A stretch of DNA of 64,000 nucleotides, from contig NZ_JAKGUE010000001.1 in the NCBI RefSeq assembly GCF_021568795.1, positions 124,001 to 188,000 of the forward strand, in the 5' to 3' direction. This document shows positions 7,906 to 19,543 of the stretch, piece by piece. Made by a program: the position numbers and the translations under genes. The first letter of the stretch is position 1. The number at the start of each line of letters is the position of its first letter. The DNA is from Dethiosulfovibrio faecalis. Lineage in GTDB: Bacteria; Synergistota; Synergistia; Synergistales; Dethiosulfovibrionaceae. The notes beneath the pieces are model-generated. The model made no database searches, was not told where the DNA came from, and saw only the letters and a program-made list of their open reading frames with translations.

Positions 7906-8796
7906 ATGTTGACAAGCATGACCGGTTTTAGCCGAGTATCGGTGGATAAGGATTGGGGTACCTTGACCGTGGAATTCTCCAGCGTCAACTCTCGCTATCT
8001 GGAGGTCTTCGTGAAGTCCGGGAGAGAACTGGCTTCGGAAGATCCACTGATACAGGGTGCAGTCAAGAAAAGACTCAACAGAGGAAAGGTCCAGGTCAGG
8101 GTAGAGTTGTCCTGGGCTTCCGAGTGCCGTATGGGCAGGATAAACCCCGATGTCCTTAGCTCCTATCTGTCACAGGTGAAAGACGTGGTGCTCTCCATGG
8201 GAGACGGGGCGGACGAACTTCCCTTGAACGGAATTTTAGGATTGCCAGGGGTTTTGGATCTTCCATCCGCGTCTTCCTCGTCGATGAAAGATGAAATATC
8301 CTCGGTTTTAGCCGATCTAACCTCTAGGGGACTGGACGAGTTGGTCTCTATGAGGGAGAGTGAGGGTGAAAAGCTCCTTGATGATATCTCCGGATGTCTA
8401 GAGGACTATCGGGCCATAGTATCCAAAATAGATTCTCTTTGGCAGGGATGTGCGGACAAGGCCTTTGAGTCGCTCAGAGATAGGGTTCAGGCGGTGGCGG
8501 ATCGTTTCGAGATATCTGTGGACGAGGGACGGCTTGCCCAGGAAATGACGGTAATAGCGGATAAGTGGGATATATCCGAGGAGATCTCCCGTACGGACAG
8601 CCATATAGGTCAGTTCGAGAAACTGCTGGACGAAAAGGGCCCCAGAGGGAGAAAGCTGGATTTTCTTCTCCAGGAGATGAACAGAGAGATCAACACGATA
8701 GGCTCTAAAGTGGCGGATGCCGAGATACGATGGCTTGTGGTTGACGGAAAATCCTTGTTGGAGAGGATTAGGGAACAGGTTCAAAACGTGGAGTGA
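7906..8796 (+). CDS. yicC: YicC family endoribonuclease
   Basis: The 296-residue protein begins MLTSMTGFSR, matching the conserved YicC start (MIRSMTGFGR), which is why ATG 7906 was preferred over TTG 7897. The conserved C-terminal block is KLDFLLQEMNREINTIGSKVAD. Family members (YicC/YloC) are endoribonucleases linked to RNA turnover. It heads the conserved yicC-remA-gmk-rpoZ-coaBC-priA block. Confidence 0.9.
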   Translation: MLTSMTGFSRVSVDKDWGTLTVEFSSVNSRYLEVFVKSGRELASEDPLIQGAVKKRLNRGKVQVRVELSWASECRMGRINPDVLSSYLSQVKDVVLSMGDGADELPLNGILGLPGVLDLPSASSSSMKDEISSVLADLTSRGLDELVSMRESEGEKLLDDISGCLEDYRAIVSKIDSLWQGCADKAFESLRDRVQAVADRFEISVDEGRLAQEMTVIADKWDISEEISRTDSHIGQFEKLLDEKGPRGRKLDFLLQEMNREINTIGSKVADAEIRWLVVDGKSLLERIREQVQNVE

Positions 8797-8802
8797 TCGT
8801 CT

Positions 8803-9057
8803 GTGGGACAGAGGCTCGTTCATATAGGATTCGGAAACATGGTGGTAGCCGAGAGGGTCGTAGCCATAATACATCCTACTTCGGCTCCGATGAAACGTCT
8901 GAAAGAAGAGGCTAAGGAGACCGGTCGTCTCGTAGATGCCACTCAGGGACGAAAGACAAGGGCCATATTGGTGACCGACAGCAATCACGTTATATTGTCG
9001 GCCATCCAGCCGGAGACTATCGTCAACCGTTTTTCCGGCGAGGAACCAGATGGTTAA
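8803..9057 (+). CDS. remA: RemA-like DNA-binding regulator (DUF370)
   Basis: This 84-residue protein matches the DUF370/RemA family: [21 protein letters not shown], then [23 protein letters not shown]. In B. subtilis RemA is a DNA-binding activator of biofilm matrix and osmoprotection genes. Starts with GTG, 6 bases after yicC, and overlaps gmk by 8 bases. The location between yicC and gmk is the same as in Bacillus. Its targets here are unknown. Confidence 0.9.
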   Translation: MGQRLVHIGFGNMVVAERVVAIIHPTSAPMKRLKEEAKETGRLVDATQGRKTRAILVTDSNHVILSAIQPETIVNRFSGEEPDG

Positions 9058-9643
9058 ACGCTACCGCCGAGGGCGGTTGTTCGTCTTCTCCGGACCAAGC
9101 GGAGCAGGTAAAGGGACCGTACGCAAGGAGCTGTTTCGAAGGGTGGAGGATCTGGTTTTTTCCATCTCTTGTACCACTAGACCTCCGAGGCCAGGAGAGA
9201 TCGACGGGGTAGATTATCGTTTTATAGAGCAGGAGGAGTTCAAACGCAGGATCGCCGCCGGTGACTTCTTGGAGTGGGCCGAGGTTCACGGAAATATGTA
9301 CGGTACCCTCTGCTCCGATGTCGAACGGTACCTAGACGAGGGCAAGGACGTCGTGTTGGAGATAGACGTTCAGGGTACCCTGCAGGTTAAGGATAGATGT
9401 CCGGACATAGTTATGGTTTTTTTGACTCCGCCTTCTACGGAAGAGTTGGAACGCCGTCTTCGACAAAGGGGATCGGAGGACGAACGGACCATCAAGCTAA
9501 GGTTGAAGAACGCTCTGGGAGAGATGGCCTTGGCCGACAGATACGATCATATCGTGGTTAACGACGACCTTCAAAGGGCGGTTTCGGAACTGGAGCGAAT
9601 CGTTTACGATTATCGCGAGGGAAGAGGTAAGAGGAGGGGTTAG
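9050..9643 (+). CDS. gmk: Guanylate kinase
   Basis: This enzyme phosphorylates GMP to GDP. The P-loop GPSGAGKGT is near residue 15, followed by [17 protein letters not shown] (GMP-binding region) and the [10 protein letters not shown] lid. At 197 residues it is typical. It lies in the gmk-rpoZ pair found in most bacteria; the overlap with remA suggests translational coupling. Confidence 0.95.
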   Translation: MVKRYRRGRLFVFSGPSGAGKGTVRKELFRRVEDLVFSISCTTRPPRPGEIDGVDYRFIEQEEFKRRIAAGDFLEWAEVHGNMYGTLCSDVERYLDEGKDVVLEIDVQGTLQVKDRCPDIVMVFLTPPSTEELERRLRQRGSEDERTIKLRLKNALGEMALADRYDHIVVNDDLQRAVSELERIVYDYREGRGKRRG

Positions 9644-9644
9644 G

Positions 9645-9905
9645 TTGAAGTTTTTCGATGTAGATAAGATCAAAAAAAACTCAGGGGTATCCAATAAATA
9701 TCTTCTGACTACGGTCGTAGCAGCCAGGGCTAGGAGCCTGAGCGAGGACAGGGGAAGCAGGACGCTTGAAGAGACCGGAAAGGGAGAGAAGGTGATCTCC
9801 ATAGCTCTTTCCGAGCTGGAATCGGACAAACTCTCGGTTAAGATGGGAGTTGTCGAAGAAGAGGGAGGATCCTCCTCCGATGAAGAGTCTGGCTCGGTCG
9901 AGTAG
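9645..9905 (+). CDS. rpoZ: RNA polymerase omega subunit
   Basis: An 86-residue small subunit that helps assemble RNA polymerase. The core NKYLLTTVVAARARSL is the conserved helix of the family. It starts with TTG, 5 bases after GAGGAGGGG. The C-terminal 15 residues are acidic and serine-rich (EEEGGSSSDEES) and overlap the 5' end of coaBC by 26 bases. Confidence 0.9.
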   Translation: MKFFDVDKIKKNSGVSNKYLLTTVVAARARSLSEDRGSRTLEETGKGEKVISIALSELESDKLSVKMGVVEEEGGSSSDEESGSVE

Positions 9906-11094
9906 AGTCCTTCTGTGTGTGACCGGTGGAATAGCGGCATATAAAGCCCCTCACCTGGTGAGGGGCTTTATCCGGTCCGGATGGGAGGTTAAGGTGGTTA
10001 TGACCGAGGCCTCGGAGGCTTTTGTAAGCCCCATGGTCCTAGCCACGTTATCCCATAACAGGGTATGGCGTGATCGGGACTATCTTTCCGACGAGTCTGG
10101 TTGGCATATACCCCATATCTCTCTGGCGGAATGGGCCGATGTTATAGTGATCGCTCCCTGTACCGCCGATACCGCCGCCAGGCTTGCCATTGGAAATGCC
10201 TCGAAGGTGATGGACGGAGCCGTTTTGGCCTCCAAGGCTCCAGTGGTAGTCTTTCCTGCCATGAACGTCAATATGTTGGATCACAATGCTACCCGGAGGA
10301 ATCTGGATACATTGGAATCCATGGGATACGTCGTGGTCGATCCCGATTCGGGGGACCTGGCCTGCGGATACGAGGGCAGAGGTCGTCTTCCCGACGTGGA
10401 CGTCATAGTGGCGGAGGTCGAAAGGGCTCTTCGTCCCAAAGATCTGGCAGGTCTGTCCGTGGTGGTCACGGCAGGCCCCACAAGAGAGTTCTTGGATCCC
10501 GTGCGATACATATCCAATCCCAGCAGTGGCAAGATGGGATACGCTATAGCCAAGGAGGCTTGGTACAGAGGAGCGGAGGTTCGTCTCATATCGGGACCGG
10601 TAGCCCTTGAGCCGCCTCATGGCATCCAGGTTATACCCGTCACCTCAGCCGAGGATATGCTCGAAGCTGCCATCCGAGCCATGGACGATTGCGACGTGAT
10701 GGTAAAGGCTGCGGCTGTTGGGGATTACAGGTTCGTCTCCAGGTCGGAACATAAGATAAAACGAGAGGGGAAATCGGAGGTATCCTTCTCGATGGTAGCC
10801 AACCCCGACATAGCGGCTACCTTAGGAAAGATGAAAAAAACAGGGCAAATCCTGGTAGGATTCGCCGCCGAGACGGACGACCTTAAGGAAAACGCTCTGA
10901 GAAAACTGAGATCCAAGGGATTGGATCTCATAGTAGCGAACGATCTCACCGAACCTGGGAGCGGTTTCGGAACCGACACCAACAGGGTAACGATCTTCGA
11001 CGTCCAAGGAAACCCGAAGGAGATTCAAGGGGATAAGACGGAGGTCGCCGGTGTTATCTGGGACGAGGTCCTCTTGCGACGAGAGGGGAGCTGA
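9880..11094 (+). CDS. coaBC: Bifunctional phosphopantothenoylcysteine decarboxylase/synthetase
   Basis: This two-domain enzyme makes 4'-phosphopantetheine in coenzyme A synthesis. The N-terminal flavin domain (LCVTGGIAAYKAPHLVR, APCTADTAARLAIG, PAMNVNML) decarboxylates; the C-terminal synthetase domain (VVVTAGPTREFLDPVRYISN, KAAAVGDYR, GFAAETDDL) joins cysteine. ATG 9880 gives 404 residues and has GAGGGAGG 11 bases upstream; an in-frame TTG at 9850 is less likely. A perfect 15-bp inverted repeat lies 61 bases into the coding region. CoaD is encoded at 21 kb. Confidence 0.93.
   Translation: MKSLARSSRVLLCVTGGIAAYKAPHLVRGFIRSGWEVKVVMTEASEAFVSPMVLATLSHNRVWRDRDYLSDESGWHIPHISLAEWADVIVIAPCTADTAARLAIGNASKVMDGAVLASKAPVVVFPAMNVNMLDHNATRRNLDTLESMGYVVVDPDSGDLACGYEGRGRLPDVDVIVAEVERALRPKDLAGLSVVVTAGPTREFLDPVRYISNPSSGKMGYAIAKEAWYRGAEVRLISGPVALEPPHGIQVIPVTSAEDMLEAAIRAMDDCDVMVKAAAVGDYRFVSRSEHKIKREGKSEVSFSMVANPDIAATLGKMKKTGQILVGFAAETDDLKENALRKLRSKGLDLIVANDLTEPGSGFGTDTNRVTIFDVQGNPKEIQGDKTEVAGVIWDEVLLRREGS
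9941..9971. repeat. Perfect 31-base inverted repeat inside coaBC
   Basis: ATAAAGCCCCTCACC, one base, then GGTGAGGGGCTTTAT. As RNA this would be a GC-rich hairpin with about 14 pairs and a three-base loop, ending in CUUUAU, much like an intrinsic terminator. It lies within the sense codons of the flavin domain (AYKAPHLVRGFIR). Confidence 0.9.
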
Positions 11095-11096
11095 AT

Positions 11097-12887
11097 GTGA
11101 CTTGGTTTCCTGAAGTCCTGGTTCCGGGGCCTTGGTGGTCGGGGTTGACCTATCGTCATGATCGACCTTTGGAGTCGGGCGTCAGGGTAAGAGTTCCGAT
11201 AGGACGAGGATACCGAATAGGTTTCGTCTCTAGGTGCGATGACACTTCCTCCTGGCCGGAGAAAAAGGTAAGGCCGATTATGGAGGTTTTGGATGAATCC
11301 TCTACGATACCGGACGTGTCCTGGCGTCTTATGACCTGGGTTGGTCGTTCCTTTCTATGCGGCGTAGGCCAGGCTCTTTCCTCTATGCTGCCGGAACAGA
11401 TATTGAAGGGAGAGGATCTCTCTCCCTTCATCGATATATCAAAAAAAAAGGAGAAGTCGTCTTTTTCCATGGAGGGTCTTTATCGTTGGTTGGACGACGA
11501 TCGTCTCAGCCGTTACGAGGAACTTCTGGGAAACGGTAGCACTAGGGCTATTATCTCCTTCCCGGAGCAGATCAGGGCCAAGGCTTTTCTGAAAAGGCTG
11601 GAGGACGACGGCATTGTCGGAGGCCTTCTCTGGCCCAATACCGGCGGAAAGAAAAAGATGGAAGCATGGCTTTCCGTCAGGGACGGAAACAGTCGTTTCG
11701 TGGTGGGGGGGCCGGGGGTGATGGCCGCCCCTTTTGAACCCGATCTCGTCGTGGTGGAGGACGAGGGTAACGACTCCTATCGTATGCAGCGTCATCCCCG
11801 GTTGAACGGCAGAAGTGTATTGACCAGGCTGGCCATGGACTCGGGATCCCGTCTGGTCGTGGGAGGGAGGATTCCGTCCTCCAGGGTGTTCCGAGAGATC
11901 CGTCCCGATGAGGAACGGGGACGTCCGGAATCGAGGATCGTTTTTATCGATCTCAACGAGTCAAACAGGGTATCTGTGCCGGGAGCTTCCGACGAGATTC
12001 CTCTGGCGGAGGGAACTATGACCAGGACCCTCGATACGATGGAAAACGGCAAGGTTGTCCTTTGGATACTGGATAGAAAGGGATACGTTGGAGACCTGAA
12101 ATGCGACGATTGCGAACACCCGCTCAGGTGTGACTGTGGGGGGGCATTGAGGCTATTCGGAGGAAGGGGACGGTGCGTACGCTGCGGAAAGACCTTCGAT
12201 GTTCCGAATAAGTGTCCTAACTGCGGTGGTCCGGTTATAATGGGTAGACGTCCGGGACTTGAGGCCCTCTTGCCGATAGCCCAGGCCATGGTCTCTAAGA
12301 AGAGGGTTTTCGTCTGGTCCGCCGACGATCCTAAGAGGACAGTGGATAGACGGAACAGAATAAAGGAGTTATCCTCGGGGGGCTTGGTCGTAGGAACCAG
12401 AAAGAGCCTGGAGTTATGTGATATATTGGATGTTGGGTTGGTCTGTTGGCTTGATTCGGATGGAGAGGCCAGAAGATCCGAACACGACGCCAGATACAGC
12501 GCCTATACCATGATATCCGAGTCCTGCTGGAGAGGTCCTTCTCCGGAGGGACGACAGGTTGTAGTCCAAAGCAGACGTCCCGGTAAGGGATGGCAGGTAT
12601 CCCTCCTCTCCGGGTGGACCTCGTTTTGGAGAAGAGAGCTTGTGGAGAGATCTGAACTGGAGCTTCCGCCGTTTCGTTATCTTGTGGAGATCAGGGTGAG
12701 CTGCAGGTGCAAGGAAAGACTGATCGAGAAGTTGGTATCGGCGGGGTTGGACGTAATGGACCCCGATCCCTTTCAGGATCTGATATGGGTGGCAGTCAAG
12801 CACCTTCACCGGATTTATCTGGCCCTGGAATCAGAGTATGTCATAGGATCCGCCGAATATCCGAAAGTGGTCCTCTGGACCGACTAG
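11097..12887 (+). CDS. priA: PriA-like primosomal protein with degenerate helicase motifs
   Basis: Position (behind coaBC) and two features support PriA: an N-terminal 3'-DNA-binding-like region (VLVPGPWWSGLTYRH, VRVPIGRGYRIGFV) and a zinc-binding insert of eight cysteines from residue 336 (CDDC, CDC, CVRC, CPNC). However, the ATPase is eroded. The Walker A position reads GNGST (145-149) with no lysine, the DEEH box reads EDEG (221-224), and the GTQMLAKGHDFP-type motif V reads GTRKSLELCDIL. Length is 596 residues against about 730-800 for active PriA. The frame is intact and well maintained, so it is a diverged protein and not a decaying pseudogene. GTG start, directly after coaBC. Confidence 0.78.
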   Translation: MTWFPEVLVPGPWWSGLTYRHDRPLESGVRVRVPIGRGYRIGFVSRCDDTSSWPEKKVRPIMEVLDESSTIPDVSWRLMTWVGRSFLCGVGQALSSMLPEQILKGEDLSPFIDISKKKEKSSFSMEGLYRWLDDDRLSRYEELLGNGSTRAIISFPEQIRAKAFLKRLEDDGIVGGLLWPNTGGKKKMEAWLSVRDGNSRFVVGGPGVMAAPFEPDLVVVEDEGNDSYRMQRHPRLNGRSVLTRLAMDSGSRLVVGGRIPSSRVFREIRPDEERGRPESRIVFIDLNESNRVSVPGASDEIPLAEGTMTRTLDTMENGKVVLWILDRKGYVGDLKCDDCEHPLRCDCGGALRLFGGRGRCVRCGKTFDVPNKCPNCGGPVIMGRRPGLEALLPIAQAMVSKKRVFVWSADDPKRTVDRRNRIKELSSGGLVVGTRKSLELCDILDVGLVCWLDSDGEARRSEHDARYSAYTMISESCWRGPSPEGRQVVVQSRRPGKGWQVSLLSGWTSFWRRELVERSELELPPFRYLVEIRVSCRCKERLIEKLVSAGLDVMDPDPFQDLIWVAVKHLHRIYLALESEYVIGSAEYPKVVLWTD

Positions 12888-12897
12888 GGAGGAAAAG

Positions 12898-14232
12898 ATG
12901 GCAATCGTAACCATAGTGGGACGTCCCAATGTAGGGAAGTCCTCGTTGTTCAATAGATTGATAGGGGAGAGAAGGGCTATAGTGGATGACGTTCCAGGAG
13001 TAACCAGGGACAGACTCTACGGCCAGGTTGAATGGAGGGGAAACAACTTTTACCTCGTGGATACCGGTGGCCTTTTGCTGAGGGACGAAGACCCCATAAT
13101 GGAAGGGATGAAGGGGCAGATCCTCCAGGCAATGGAGGAAAGCGACGTCATCCTCCTTTCCGTGGACGGCAGAGAAGGTCTGACATGGATGGACGAGGAC
13201 ATAGCCATGGTGATCAGAAAGGGCGTCCCGAAACCTGTTATCGTCGTCGTAAACAAGTTGGACGACATGAAGTTCGATGAGTTGGTCTACGAAGCCTATG
13301 GCCTAGGTTTCAAAGACGTCGTGGGCATAAGCGCCATACACGCCAGAGGTATAGACGATCTTTTGGACAGGGTATGCGAGCTTCTTCCAGAGGACGACAG
13401 GTCCTTTGAGGAGGAGGACGAGATAAAGGTCGCCCTGGTTGGCAGACCTAACGTAGGTAAGTCCAGTATTCTCAACAGGCTTCTGGGTGAAAATCGTTCT
13501 TTGGTGAGCGACGTTCCCGGAACTACCAGGGACTCCATCGATTCTCTCATGGAGTTGGACGATGGCAGAAAGCTTCGTCTCATAGACACCGCCGGCCTCA
13601 GGCGTAAGAGCCGTTTCAAGGATGACATAGAGTATTATTCCTTCGTCAGGACCATGGAAAGCATCGACCGGTCGGATGTCGCCATATTGGTGGTGGATGC
13701 GGTTGAGGGGGTCACCGATCAGGACAAGAAGCTCGCTTCTTCCATAGTGGAGAGAGGCAAGGGAATAGTCCTGGTTATGAACAAATGGGATCTTCTCAAG
13801 GGCGACGGAGAGAGGATAGGAGATGAAAAAAGGGATTCGGTAAGGGATTCCCTGGTTTTCGTAGACCATGCTCCTCTAGTGTTCTGCTCCGCCTTGACCG
13901 GAAGAGGTGTGGGAGCGAAGCTCCTAGACGCAGTATTGGGGGTCTACGATAGGCGTAAGAACAGGTTCGGAACCACTAAGCTGAACGGCTTGTTGCGAGA
14001 CGTCCTGGCCTTCGAGAGGCTCCCTAGCGATAAAAAGGGGAAGCTTCTTAGGATCTATTACTGTACTCAGGCAGGGGTGGAGCCCCCTATGTTCGTGTTT
14101 TTCGTGAACGACAGAAATATAGTTACCAGGTCTTTCGAAAATCACATGATTAATCAAATCAGAAGACTGGGTGACTACGACGGGGTACCTATACGCCTTT
14201 TTTGGCGTAATAGTGACGGAAAAAGGCGCTGA
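12898..14232 (+). CDS. der: Ribosome biogenesis GTPase Der (EngA)
   Basis: Der has two GTPase domains in tandem and acts in 50S subunit assembly. The first has GRPNVGKSSLFN (from residue 7), DTGGL and NKLD; the second has GRPNVGKSSILN (about 181), DTAGLRRKSR and NKWD. A C-terminal KH-like domain ends in IRLFWR. Length 444 is normal. A GGAGGAAAAG ribosome site precedes the ATG. Confidence 0.96.
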   Translation: MAIVTIVGRPNVGKSSLFNRLIGERRAIVDDVPGVTRDRLYGQVEWRGNNFYLVDTGGLLLRDEDPIMEGMKGQILQAMEESDVILLSVDGREGLTWMDEDIAMVIRKGVPKPVIVVVNKLDDMKFDELVYEAYGLGFKDVVGISAIHARGIDDLLDRVCELLPEDDRSFEEEDEIKVALVGRPNVGKSSILNRLLGENRSLVSDVPGTTRDSIDSLMELDDGRKLRLIDTAGLRRKSRFKDDIEYYSFVRTMESIDRSDVAILVVDAVEGVTDQDKKLASSIVERGKGIVLVMNKWDLLKGDGERIGDEKRDSVRDSLVFVDHAPLVFCSALTGRGVGAKLLDAVLGVYDRRKNRFGTTKLNGLLRDVLAFERLPSDKKGKLLRIYYCTQAGVEPPMFVFFVNDRNIVTRSFENHMINQIRRLGDYDGVPIRLFWRNSDGKRR

Positions 14233-14235
14233 GGC

Positions 14236-14264
14236 TTGACCACGACTGGCTGAGCTGATAAAAA
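14236..14264 (+). promoter_or_regulatory. Probable promoter of the HU gene
   Basis: TTGACC (14236-14241), 17 bases, TAAAAA (14259-14264), about 70 bases before the GTG start of the HU gene. The -35 is strong; the -10 is A-rich and imperfect. Confidence 0.5.
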
Positions 14265-14335
14265 TAGCAGGGAGGACTTAGTTCTTCCCGCGTGTAGGAG
14301 TCGTTTTATTTATCCTTTTGAGGAGGTAGTTTGAC

Positions 14336-14611
14336 GTGACCAAAACTGAACTTGTCGAGGCAGTGGCTAAATCTGCGGAACTAAGCAAAAAGGCTGCAGG
14401 AGAGGCGGTATCTGCCGTTTTGGAAGCAGTTGAGGAGGCCCTGGTCAAGGGTGAAAAGGTCCAGCTTGTCGGGTTTGGAACCTTCGAGGTGAGAGAGAGA
14501 GCGGCTAGAACCGGCAGGAATCCCCAGGATCCCGAGAAGACCATAGAGATTCCCGCCAAGAAGGTCCCTGTGTTCCGTCCTGGGAAAGCACTCAAGGACA
14601 GGGTCAACTAG
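14336..14611 (+). CDS. hup: DNA-binding protein HU
   Basis: A 91-residue histone-like protein that bends DNA. It begins TKTELVEAVAKSAELSKKAAGEAV and carries the beta-arm motif RNPQDPEKTIEIPAKKVPVFRPGK. GTG start with GAGGAGG about 9 bases upstream. It is a single-gene unit with its own promoter and a strong terminator. Confidence 0.95.
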   Translation: MTKTELVEAVAKSAELSKKAAGEAVSAVLEAVEEALVKGEKVQLVGFGTFEVRERAARTGRNPQDPEKTIEIPAKKVPVFRPGKALKDRVN

Positions 14612-14627
14612 AACATTCCCGGTCACG

Positions 14628-14676
14628 AAAGAGTGGCATGGTCGAGACGTTCCGTCTCTTCCATGCCACTCTTTTT
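14628..14676 (+). terminator. Terminator of the HU gene, at the junction with ksgA
   Basis: AAAGAGTGGCATGG (14628-14641) pairs with CCATGCCACTCTTT (14661-14674), and the loop contains a second stem GAGACG/CGTCTC. A T run follows on the plus strand. On the minus strand it lies just after the ksgA stop, so it may also serve ksgA. Confidence 0.9.
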
Positions 14677-15482
14677 TAAATCGTCTGTTTTAGGGATTCC
14701 ACGAACTCCAGCCATTGAGATACCGAAAGGGTTTCGGCTCTCGCTTCCGATGGAATTCCTGATCGGTCCATGAGAGCTAGAATTTCTTCCTTTTTGATCC
14801 CGAGGGAGACTAGGTTGTTTGCCAGTTTCTTTCGTCTCTGAGAGAATCCGGCCTTAAGTACCTTTCGCCAGAGGTTGTCTGAGGGCAGATCTCTCCTTCT
14901 CTCTATCGTCAGTTCCACCAGAGCGGAGGATACCTTAGGGACAGGTCTGAAGGACCCGGGGGAGACTTTCATGTATGTCTTGGCCGAGCCCATGGCCTCC
15001 AGAGTTATCCCCAGAGGATAACGTTCCTTGGTACAGGCCTGTGCGACAAGTCGGTCCGCCGCCTCTTTCTGAACCATCAGTATCATATAGCTTAGGCCGT
15101 AGGGAGCCAGTTTCTCCAGTATAGACCATATCAAAGGGGTCGTTACGTGGTAGGGAATGTTTGCCACCACCTTGGACGGAGCCGGCCTAAGTTCTCCGTA
15201 GGGAAACTTCACACCGTCTCCCCAGTGGAGGGAAAAACGGTCGTCTCCTTCTATGTCCTGGAGGAAGGGCTCCAGCCTTCTGTCGATCTCTATGGAATGA
15301 AGATGGGAACAAGGAGACGATAGTATCTCCCTCGTAAGAACTCCCTGTCCAGGACCTATCTCGAGGATCACGTCGTTCTCCGTTATATGGGCTCTCTCCA
15401 CCGTTCTTCGGACTATGTCCCTGTTGATCAGAAAATTCTGTCCCAGGCTGGTTTTCGGAGTAAAAGAGGGTGTATCTCTCAT
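14676..15482 (-). CDS. ksgA: 16S rRNA (adenine1518/1519-N6) dimethyltransferase
   Basis: KsgA/RsmA dimethylates two adenines at the 3' end of 16S rRNA. SAM-binding motifs are GQNFLINRDIV, EIGPGQGVLTREIL and the catalytic NIPYHVTTPL. The 268-residue length is typical. On the minus strand, AGGAGG lies 12 bases before the ATG. It is convergent with the HU gene and lies downstream of tRNA-Pro, from which it is separated by a terminator. Confidence 0.95.
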   Translation of the reverse strand: MRDTPSFTPKTSLGQNFLINRDIVRRTVERAHITENDVILEIGPGQGVLTREILSSPCSHLHSIEIDRRLEPFLQDIEGDDRFSLHWGDGVKFPYGELRPAPSKVVANIPYHVTTPLIWSILEKLAPYGLSYMILMVQKEAADRLVAQACTKERYPLGITLEAMGSAKTYMKVSPGSFRPVPKVSSALVELTIERRRDLPSDNLWRKVLKAGFSQRRKKLANNLVSLGIKKEEILALMDRSGIPSEARAETLSVSQWLEFVESLKQTI

Positions 15483-15506
15483 AGGATGTTGGACCTCCTG
15501 AAATAT

Positions 15507-15539
15507 GAAAAAAACGGGAAGCCTTTACGGCTTCCCGTT
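15507..15539 (-). terminator. Intrinsic terminator of tRNA-Pro
   Basis: On the minus strand AACGGGAAGCC, a short loop and GGCTTCCCGTT are followed by a run of T (plus strand A run at 15508-15514). It lies 9 bases beyond the tRNA CCA end. Confidence 0.9.
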
Positions 15540-15547
15540 GATAATTC

Positions 15548-15625
15548 TGGTCGGGACGAGAGGATTCGAACCTCCGACCACCTGAACCCCATTCAGGTAC
15601 GCTAGCCAGGCTGCGCTACGTCCCG
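15548..15625 (-). tRNA. tRNA-Pro, anticodon GGG
   Basis: A 78-base minus-strand tRNA with encoded CCA. Acceptor stem CGGGACG/CGTCCCG with the C1-G72 pair typical of bacterial tRNA-Pro. The anticodon stem CCTGA/TCAGG has loop ATGGGGT, so the anticodon is GGG. The T arm contains GTTCGAATC. Confidence 0.96.
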
Positions 15626-15639
15626 CCTCAACGAAGAGC

Positions 15640-15668
15640 ATTATACACGGCCTACACCTTTCGGTCAA
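15640..15668 (-). promoter_or_regulatory. Promoter of tRNA-Pro
   Basis: On the minus strand TTGACC (15663-15668), 17 bases, TATAAT (15640-15645), 14 bases before the tRNA start. Confidence 0.85.
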
Positions 15669-15672
15669 CTGT

Positions 15673-15710
15673 CAAAAACGGCGGGAGACCGCTTTTTTAC
15701 GGCCTCCCGC
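15673..15710 (-). terminator. Terminator of nifJ
   Basis: Stem GCGGGAG-CCG with CGG-CTCCCGC (15681-15710, one mismatch) followed on the minus strand by five T. It lies about 34 bases beyond the nifJ stop and overlaps the -35 region of tRNA-Pro only slightly, if at all. Confidence 0.8.
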
Positions 15711-15743
15711 TTAGAAAAATTGTTCCGAATATATTTTTATGCT

Positions 15744-19304
<3,561 letters not shown>

Positions 19305-19309
19305 TTATC

Positions 19310-19326
19310 TTGTATACCCCATACAA
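19310..19326 (-). promoter_or_regulatory. Inverted repeat (candidate operator) upstream of nifJ
   Basis: TTGTAT, five bases, ATACAA is a perfect inverted repeat in the 275-base gap between nifJ and trmB. It lies about 42 bases before the nifJ ATG. A TATGAT on the minus strand just upstream could be a -10 box, which would put the repeat on the start of transcription and suggest repression. A related word, TTATACACCATACAG, occurs at 19381-19395. The binding protein is unknown. Confidence 0.45.
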
Positions 19327-19467
19327 CCTATCATAGCACCGCCGTCTTGAAATGAAAAGCGTTTGCGATAAGAGGCTGAATTATACACCATACAGGCTAC
19401 TCTCCTCCTGATTATACCAACGAGAGTTAAAGAGTCAAAGCAAATCGTCGACGATCGGGTTATAAGG

Positions 19468-19473
19468 TATAAT
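19468..19473 (+). promoter_or_regulatory. Candidate -10 box for trmB-rsmD-coaD
   Basis: A consensus TATAAT lies 70 bases before the trmB ATG. No good -35 box is present at the right distance, so either an activator helps or this is not the real promoter. An in-frame ATG inside this box at 19472 would extend trmB but has no ribosome site. Confidence 0.35.
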
Positions 19474-19543
19474 GACGAACTGTCCTGTCCGACCTGGAAA
19501 TGGCTACGACAGGGGTACTTGTATTTTTTTGTTGGAGGTTTTT

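Noticed and set aside
11404-11430. 11-bp inverted repeat with a five-base loop in priA
   Set aside because: An 11-bp perfect stem is expected roughly 0.3 times by chance in 64 kb, so it is not significant by itself.
19472-19543. N-terminal extension of TrmB from ATG 19472
   Set aside because: The ATG lies within a candidate -10 box and has no ribosome site; ATG 19544 has TTGGAGG.
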